A stretch of 64,000 nucleotides of DNA from Acanthococcus lagerstroemiae (lineage: Eukaryota > Arthropoda > Insecta > Hemiptera > Eriococcidae): contig CM063109.1 in assembly GCA_031841125.1 (NCBI GenBank), positions 24,399,321-24,463,320 of the forward strand. Direction: 5' to 3'. The notes beneath the pieces were generated by a model that worked only from the letters and a program-made list of their open reading frames with translations, had not been told where the DNA came from and made no database searches. How positions within the stretch are numbered: position 1 is the first letter of the stretch; each line of letters starts with the position of its first letter. Positions 57,060 through 64,000 of this stretch are shown here, piece after piece. A program made the position numbers and the translations under genes.

Positions 57060-57455
57060 TATTTCCAATCCCGGTCCTTGCCTAGGTGCCACAATTTTAA
57101 ACTTAGGCTTAAACCGACCCCAAATTCTAATTTAGTGACCCTAGAGAGCCCCTAGGTATGACTCGATTTCATTACTCGTGCTAATAAAAGTTTTGATAAT
57201 TCTGGACTTGCGTCCTACTCAGAAAAACATGAAGTTCAAAGTGTAGGTTTCTAGGATAGGGGGAGATGAAGAAAAAAAATTGTCAGTAAAGCGGACAGTA
57301 CAAAAACAGGCCCGGGAGTAGTTAGCGACCGTGCAACATCTGAAAAATGTCAAAAATTCAAGAATTTCGTACTCGTGCAAAGGGACCGAGACTGGCATTA
57401 GCACTAAGGAGGGAGGAAGGGGTGTAGAGAGGAGAGATCAGAGGCGTGAAATAGG
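57060..57455. other. No gene recognised
   Basis: Non-coding stretch between the MITE and the LINE; the last part is purine-rich. Confidence 0.4.
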
Positions 57456-57459
57456 GGGA

Positions 57460-58960
57460 TAGGCCTGGAGGATGAAGAGAGGCCAGATATCCTAGAGGAC
57501 GAGGTAGGGAAAGCTCTTGTCACAGCAAAAAGGAGAAAGGAAGAGGGACCTGATGAAGTGGAAAATGAGATTTTGAAGATCTTGGCTAGAGCTTTTTACA
57601 CCTTTCATGGCCAGGTTGTTCACCAGATTCGTTAGGACGGCATTTACTGTAAGGCAGTGGCACTTATCCGTAATAATACCTGTTACATAAAAAAAAGAGT
57701 AGGATTGATCTGAATAATTATAGACCGATTCACCTCTCCTCGAATATCAAGATTTTTGGGAAAATAATAAAAAATGGAATATATGGAATTTTGGATGGGA
57801 ACCAACTAAAAGAGCAGGCAGGGTTCAAGAGGAGATGTTCAGCTGTTGACCGCATTTTCACATTAAACCAAATTCTGGAGAAGACTAGGGAATTTAATAT
57901 GCTTTTAGGACTCATGTTCATTGACTATAACGAAACATTCGACTCGGTACACTACTGGGCTGTGTGGGAAGATTTAGTCAAACAGGGAGTAGGAAGGGAC
58001 ATAGTAGGGGTTTTGAGGGTATGTGCGAAAAAGCAGCTGCGTTTGTACGTTTGGACAGAGCAGGGGAGACTTTTGGCATTATAAATGTGGTAAAACAGGG
58101 GGACCCACTTTCCCCGAATTTGTTTATTAGGAAACTAAATTGGGAAAACAGAGGGGTGAAAATTAATGGTCAACGGCTGAACAATTTGCGTTTTGCCGAC
58201 TATTTAGTGTTGTTGAGTAACGATCTGGAAGAGCTGAGGGTCATGGCGGAGGAGCTTAGCATAGCAAGTGAGACAGTGGGACCGACAATGAACACCCCCA
58301 AGACCAAAATAATTACTAATGTAAAGGGGGCTGGAATTAAGGTCGGGGGAGGAAATAGAAATGATCAAACAGGACAATTACCTTGGTCAAATGGTCGCTT
58401 TGAAAGATAGGATGATATTAGAGCAAGGCATGGCAAAACTTCTGGGCTCACAGGACATTTCTTTAAGGGAACTTACTCCTTAAAACAAAAGTCAAAATCC
58501 TGGAGCAATGTGTGGTACCCATCCTCATTTATGGAGCCCAAACGTGGTCGCTAACACAAGCTCAGAACAAAAGCATGAGAGTAACGTTTTATAAGATGTT
58601 ACAAAGTATCATGAAAATAAGGGTTGAAGACAAAATACAGCTCGAAAAAATCGCGAACACCACGGGGGCGATACATATCGGATGGAGAATCAGAAAATTA
58701 AAGCTGATGTAAGCCGGGCATATAGTTAGGGGCCGTGAAAAATGGGGAAAATTAGAGAGTGGAAGCGGAAGAGGGGGAGACCGCCGACAAGATGGCGAGA
58801 TGAATTGGTACAATCATTTGGTATACTTTGGTATAGAATCGGAAGGGATAGGGGTGGTGGGAAGGATGGTGAATGCCTACACCCGAATGTGCATGTGCTC
58901 GGTAACATCCCCTCCCCTACCCCTCCCACACACTGAAAGGATCACTGTATCGTACGAACA
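57460..58960 (+). pseudogene. LINE D, non-LTR retrotransposon ORF2 (RT to C-terminus)
   Basis: The most complete LINE here. In order: DILEDEVGKALVTAKRRKEE (about 57488), GPDEVENEILKIL, NYRPIHLSSNIKIFGKIIKN (frame change), EQAGFKRRCSAVDRIFTLNQ (57812), GLMFIDYNETFDSVHYWAVW (box A, 57909), KQGDPLSPNLF (58093), NNLRFADYLVLLS (58179), MNTPKTKIITN, PILIYGAQTWSLTQAQ (58518) and GRPPTRWRDE (about 58778). The layout is that of an RTE-like insect ORF2, without the endonuclease. The catalytic box reads FADY where FADD or YADD is needed, and frameshifts separate the blocks, so it is inactive. The 3' end has AATAAAATAAAAATAAAT-type repeats (58972-58990). Confidence 0.9.
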
Positions 58961-59179
58961 AAGGCTTGTAAATAAAATAAAAATAAATATCATACAGTTG
59001 CAAGGGGCATTAGAGAAATGTTTAATTTCAGAAAATTTAGGTTCAGACAGATTTTTGTTTTGGCTTTGAAAGCCAGGTACTCGAATTTAAATATTTTGCA
59101 ATAAAGAAGGTTCGTGTATATTATATGAATTATATTATGTAATAATGTTGAAGATCTTGTTTTTTCTAAGTTTCATATC

Positions 59180-59810
59180 CTGTTATGAGTTCAGAATAGG
59201 TGATAGAGTTTGGATGGTGTCCGAATTGCTTGTAGTACAAGTATCTTAAAAATCTTTGCTGAACTTTTTCAATAGCTTTTTCCAGCACTAGCTGTTCACG
59301 TTCATCAATACTACAGAAGCTAATTCATGTGATCTAATAAGGAAGTAATATAAAGTTTGTTGAGTTCCTACCTGCGTAAAATTAGTTGCATTTCTAATAA
59401 TGAATCCGAGCATTCTTCTAGCGTTATTTACAGCTTTTTTAATGCCGGTTTTAAATGTCAATTTCATCTCGAGGATCATTCCAAAATCCTTGACCTCCGT
59501 AACTGCAGCAAGCGTACGGGCGTCTGTTGTGTAAGTAGAGGTCGATTTTTTACGTGTGTCCAAGAGAGAAACGTTTATCTGCGTTGAAGGGTACATTGTT
59601 CTTTTTCTCCTACCGTAAGCGCATTTAATCAAGTTGCAAAAGCTGAACAGTAAGTGCAGTATTGACCCGTCTGAAGAGTTTGAAATCGTCCGCGTAAAGT
59701 AGAAGCTCGAGATGTTGGATCGTGTTTACTGTGTCATTAATAAGTAGTAGAAATTGAAAGGGCCCAGAACTAAGTTTTACGGAACATCAGATATGCAAGA
59801 TTATTTTCGA
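59180..59810 (-). pseudogene. Jockey-like LINE RT fragment
   Basis: The minus strand reads DVP, a stop, NLVLGPFQFLL (a decayed GVPQGSxLGPLLF box, about 59800), LELLLYADDFKLFRRV (catalytic YADD, about 59710), EVKDFGMILEMKLTF, ARRMLGFIIRNATNF and YYFLIRSHELASVV. It ends AIEKVQQRFLRYLYYKQFG near 59200. The 'KDLGVxLDxxLxF', 'LGFIxR' and 'LVRSxLEYAS' series belongs to jockey/CR1-type RTs and is clearly different from LINEs A-E. The longest intact piece is 59288-59632 (114 codons). Truncated at both ends and frameshifted. Confidence 0.85.
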
Positions 59811-59899
59811 AATTTTACTCCCCTGTACAGAACACGCTGTTGCCTACCCGATAAGCAAAATGCAAACAGTCTTAAAGACTCGGTGAATCCCATTTTAGC

Positions 59900-61985
59900 T
59901 AATTTCTATGATGGCATATCTTTAAAATATTCAGAATGAACCACCACCTCAGCGCCGGCTCTCGTGATCACTTTTATTTCTTCCAAGACATCTTAGATCT
60001 CCTCGTATCTTCGAGTATTTTGCAAATATATGTTCAGGTTTTTCTCGAGCCTGCTCAGTTTGTTTGCACTCTGCAGGACAAATTACGATTCGGTTGATTC
60101 TTTATGACTCAGTCAAATTTGTAACAACTTAATTCGAGTTTTGCTTGGCACCTCCTCCCTTGTTAAAATGTTTTTCCCGAAGACCTGTGATCCAGCCTTG
60201 ATTGTCGTAGATATTTAACGTTCTAATATGGTTAATTGTACTTACTCGTGATTACGTGCGCGCACGCCGTATTTAATGGACGATTTATAAATTTCCCGAA
60301 AATACGATTTCCCCTCAATAACACGACTGTGTGGAATTGTTAATAAATTACCCGGCGAGCGCTCGATAATAAAAATTTATTAACTATTTACTCGTACAGA
60401 GAATAAAGTTTAATTTTCGAACGAGTTCCAAGTGTTGTAGTTCTGGTTTCACGTATTTGATAATATTCAACTAGAATTTGTGTTATAGATTTGGTGCTAT
60501 TACAATGAGCTCCGTGGTGGAATTAATGCGAATTTCATTATTGACAAATATTCTTACTCGCTGTTAGTACAGTGTACATAGTTTTTCTGTACATCTGTAT
60601 TTACATGGGAAGGAGGTACTAGATATTATATTGTGTACTCGCTGTGCTTCAGATTCTGAAAAGCAGTACGCGAGCTATTTTCTCATACATTTGTGGTAGG
60701 TTCTGAAAACCGGCCACTTGCAAGTAGTATTGATTAGAGACTGCTCGTAGAACAGGTACAAACAGTGGCTGTAATATGAACAAAATGTTACTACAGCCGC
60801 AACTAGGTGAGGTGGATACTGACATAGTAGCATTACACGTATCTGGCGGGAATTTAATCGTCCACTTTCACTCCCAGAAAAAATATTATCTCTTATACCC
60901 TCGAACCCTTCGAATCCATTCATTCAACATAAGGGTGGTACATACTTTACTTTTTTCTTTCCAGTTTTTACTCGCAGAAAAAGAAGTGTTGTATTCTGGT
61001 GTAAATACACTGCGGACAAAATTTGTTTGAAAAAAAATTTAAGCCGGTGCCCAGTCGAGTTGAAGTTTAACGTAGGACCCATAGGAAAAACCTCAATTTT
61101 CTTTTAAAACGTCTTACACGTAGTCTTTCAATATAAGTAATCCGACCAAATAAATTTTTTCACCTTAACGTAGCAGAAAATTCGACAGGACATATAGAAA
61201 GGGGTTCCAAACTGGGGCTGTTGAGAGTCCGCTGGTGAAATAATGTCTTTTACTCAGTGGTAATCAAATCAAGGATAACACTTTGATTTTTGGATTCACT
61301 AAACCTGTTTTGAAGTATTCTTAGAACAATCCCTACCTCGAAGAATTCACATGGATTACAACCCATGAAAATTGGGTTTGGTAGCCTCAAATATATCGAT
61401 TATAGAGTTTCCTGAGTCGCTGAGTTCATTTTTAAAGTAATTTCAGTGCAGCTCTTACCCAGAAGACTCCACACAGGATTACCACTTGAAATATTGGAAG
61501 TTGAATAAATATAAACATCAATGAAATTTCGATTTTACGTGTTCTTTCGACATTGCCGACCTGGACAGTTTCCCCTATTTTGACCTGTTTATAGATCCGA
61601 AATGGTTCCGGATCTCCTGCTTGGCATTTGAGTGAAGAAAAAAATATCGACAGCGCAAAAAAACAAAATCGAATTGAGCTATCACGTGGCCGATGATCAA
61701 TAGTGACGTCGGAAGGAGGTTGAAAGGATAGTCCGGAAAAGGCGTTTTTCCAAAGTTACGCTCCCAAGAGCTTACTATGTTCTAATTGGTGTGAAAACAC
61801 CCCAGCGAACATTTTTTTGAAATCAAAAAATATTTAGGGGTCGCGTACCAAGAATGAAGTTTGACGTAGGATTTCCCGTAAGAAAGATTCCAGTTTTACT
61901 TTAGAAAATAGTTAAAATCAAGTTTAACCAAAATATTTGTTTGACTTGGAAAATTGTTCTCATTAGTGTTAAAATCAAAAAATTA
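59900..61985. other. Unassigned; one dispersed array unit near 61410-61460
   Basis: No gene identified. TCGCTGAGTTCATTTTTAAA with TAATTTCAGTG at 61421-61450 is a forward copy of the 54920-type unit, and a partial second unit precedes it. Frames at 60675-61030 on both strands overlap and have no motifs. Confidence 0.4.
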
Positions 61986-61989
61986 AAAA

Positions 61990-62805
61990 TTACCTTTATT
62001 TTTCTTTACTTGCTCTCTGTTGGGCAAAGGCCTCTGTCAGACGCTCCCATTCTCCCCTGTTTTGCGTATCGTGTGATATTGTCTGTGCTGGAACATTCTG
62101 TCAAACTCATCCCTCCATCTGGTTCATCTGTTTCCCTTTTCTCCTCCCCCTTTCAAAAACCAGTCGGAGGTTATTTTTACCCACTTGTTATACTTGCCAA
62201 GTGTCCAGCCCAGTCCCACTTCAGCCTTCTTATAGCATGGAGGAAGTTAATGTTGTATTTTAACTTCTTTTTAATTTTAAGTAGATTGATCTTATTTTTC
62301 CTCTTTATACCAAAGATTGCTCTTTCCAGACTGTTTTGATGAATGACTATTTTTTCCTCTTCAGTTTTTGTGAGCGACCAGGTCTGACAACCGTACGATA
62401 TGGTGGAAAAGACAGAACTGTTCAAAATTTGTTCTTCTTGTCCTAATAAAAAATTCTCTTTAAATATTTTTTTCAAAGACCAAAATTTTTTCCAGGAGTT
62501 GGCTATTTTTATGTCAAATTTTAAATTTTTCATTCTCTTAAATGTGATCGTTTGTCCTAAATATTTAATTTCCTCCGCCTACTCTATTCCCCCCCCCACG
62601 TTTATGGCCAAAGAATCCCCTTGTTTGTTCGACAAAATTTTTGTTTTTTCTATATTAATTTTCAGACCCGCTTCCTCTCCCCCTTCGCTCAATTCTTTTA
62701 ACATTCTTCCAGCCTGTCCTCGGAGCCCTCTATCAAGACAATATCATCTGCGAATCTCAAGTCACTTAATCTCCGTCCATTTAGAAGAGCCATCCCTTCG
62801 TGTGA
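61990..62805 (-). pseudogene. LINE E ORF2, 3' part
   Basis: The minus strand from about 62800 reads LLNGRRLSDLRFADDIVLIE (catalytic FADD box), a frameshift, GLKINIEKTKILSNK, then EEIKYLGQTITF. An intact 118-codon stretch (62533-62177) follows, with SYGCQTWSLTKTEEEKIVIH, SLERAIFGIKRKNKINLL and AIRRLKWDWAGHLAS. After frameshifts it ends EWERLTEAFAQQRASKEK at about 62040-61995. The order is the palm-to-C-terminus of the same broad LINE type as D. It is 5'-truncated just before the RT catalytic box. The 156-codon plus-strand frame at 62400-62870 is antisense to this and is not a gene. Confidence 0.88.
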
Positions 62806-62879
62806 GTTCGCACAAGTATGAAGAAAAAGTTTTCAAGGTCAGTGTCCCAGTTTTGAAGTTTATAAAATAGTGGACTTTC

Positions 62880-64000
62880 ATCATTATTGTCCATAGCGAG
62901 GACATAAAAATGTATAAAAATCAGTTTTCATTAATTCTGAGTGCGCTGAATTCATTTTTACTTTTTGCCCGATTTTGTCCAAAAGGGTCTACAAGAAGAT
63001 AGAACCTGAAAACTGCCATTAAGTAGGTATGTCAAATATACTAAAATCGAGATTTCGTTTTTGATTTGTTTTGTGTTTTTTAATCTCAATCTCCATTCAT
63101 ATTGGTCCACAAGAGACTGAAATGTGAAATATTATAGTTTACACACTTTGATGTCAGATAGGTCAAAATTCACAATCCCGCTCCCGTTACAGATAGCTCT
63201 TTTAATTTTCTTGAGAAAAAAAGCTAAGTATGAGCTCGTGTCCAGGGTTCTTAATATCAGGAAGGAAGGATGATACTGTTTGTCTTTTAGATAGATATAT
63301 ATTGTGTACGTGTCTTTCGAAAGGACTCACTTTCTCGATATAGAGGTAAAGGGAGGGGGTTATACTATACAAAATCACCTTTCGAATCTCAACCAACTCT
63401 GTAACGTTACAGGAAGGTTTTTTTTTGTTGGATTTTTAAAGTCGAGGTACGGAAAAGTTATATTTCGAGAAGACCCCGGAATCGACAACCCGGACCCTTT
63501 CTGTTTCTACTCATTTCATACTCTGGAGCTGGAACGGAGTGAAGTCTCAAAAAACAGCGAAGTGGAGTTGAAAGAACAGGGTTTCTACTATCCGCTAAAA
63601 ACCCTAAAATCGATTTTTTGATCGAAATTTAGAAAAACGGCTGTATGTCAAAACTGTGATCAACAAAATGGGTTCTTTCGATACAGATGTACATATTATG
63701 ATCTTTAATGTTCACCGAAAATTGGACCCATTGTTTCCATAAATTTGTTGTATCTTAAGATTTTGCTCAGTCGGAAGCTGATTGGTGTCTTTTTATATTC
63801 GAGGTGAAACAACACGAATTCACGCCAACCGATGAGATCACTGACCCGATTAGGGGGTCTACTAATTAGGATTTAAATGAAGTTTGATTATATTTTCGAT
63901 ATCGCACTCGATATAATATTGACTTTCATAACCGCTAATTTAGATTTTGGGGTAGTGTTTGGGTCCGACTTCCCAGTGTGGTTCGACAGAGGGTCAGTGC
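62880..64000. other. No gene recognised; right flank
   Basis: Non-coding by inspection. The frame 63304-63621 (105 codons, plus) runs through mixed sequence and has no recognised motif. No element ends were found. Confidence 0.35.

Noticed and set aside
62400..62870. 156-codon plus-strand frame as a gene
   Set aside because: It is antisense to LINE E, whose minus-strand motifs are unambiguous.

Overview
This window looks like repeat-dense, gene-poor nuclear DNA from an animal, most likely an insect or other arthropod. It is AT-rich, has no operons and no long open reading frames (the longest is 179 codons), and is full of decayed non-LTR retrotransposons, tRNA-derived SINEs, MITE-type DNA transposon relics and diverged tandem arrays. 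I recognise no host protein-coding gene, rRNA or functional tRNA gene. A hemipteran source is only a guess from the style of the repeats.

Layout. 0-7 kb: three MITEs of one TIR family, the tail of an R1/jockey-type LINE, and a 175-bp direct repeat. 8-12.5 kb: a TIR element, then two arrays of a degenerate GACTCATT motif in opposite orientations. 13-18 kb: two more TIR elements and a 1.4-kb array with a period of about 48 bp. 18.4-22 kb: a TA-flanked Tc1/mariner-like relic and a 168-bp tandem array. 22-26 kb: a nested stack in which one minus-strand LINE is broken by a pogo-like MITE (itself carrying a short SINE), a second TIR element and another LINE. 26-32 kb: mixed SINE, MITE, LINE and TIR copies. 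32-41 kb: mostly unassigned, with two clear TIR elements. 41.8-44.6 kb: a 2.75-kb hAT-like transposon with a broken transposase, invaded by a small hAT MITE and a tRNA-SINE. 45-53 kb: inverted repeats and copies of a ~450-bp dispersed repeat. 54.9-57 kb: an array of ~130-bp units that flips orientation midway, invaded by a tRNA-SINE and a MITE that carries a short SINE. 57-63 kb: three more LINE remnants of two types.

The most coherent system is a group of elements with CAGGGTGBC-type termini and 5-bp target site duplications. Six copies have perfect duplications, and one of the six carries transposase-like coding relics. It is probably the family's former autonomous member and the relative of the MITEs. 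A second system pairs a tRNA-derived SINE with a short (~110 bp) LINE-mobilised repeat that shares a core block with it. Nested insertions give a relative order of activity. All functional statements rest on reading motifs by eye; no database search was made.
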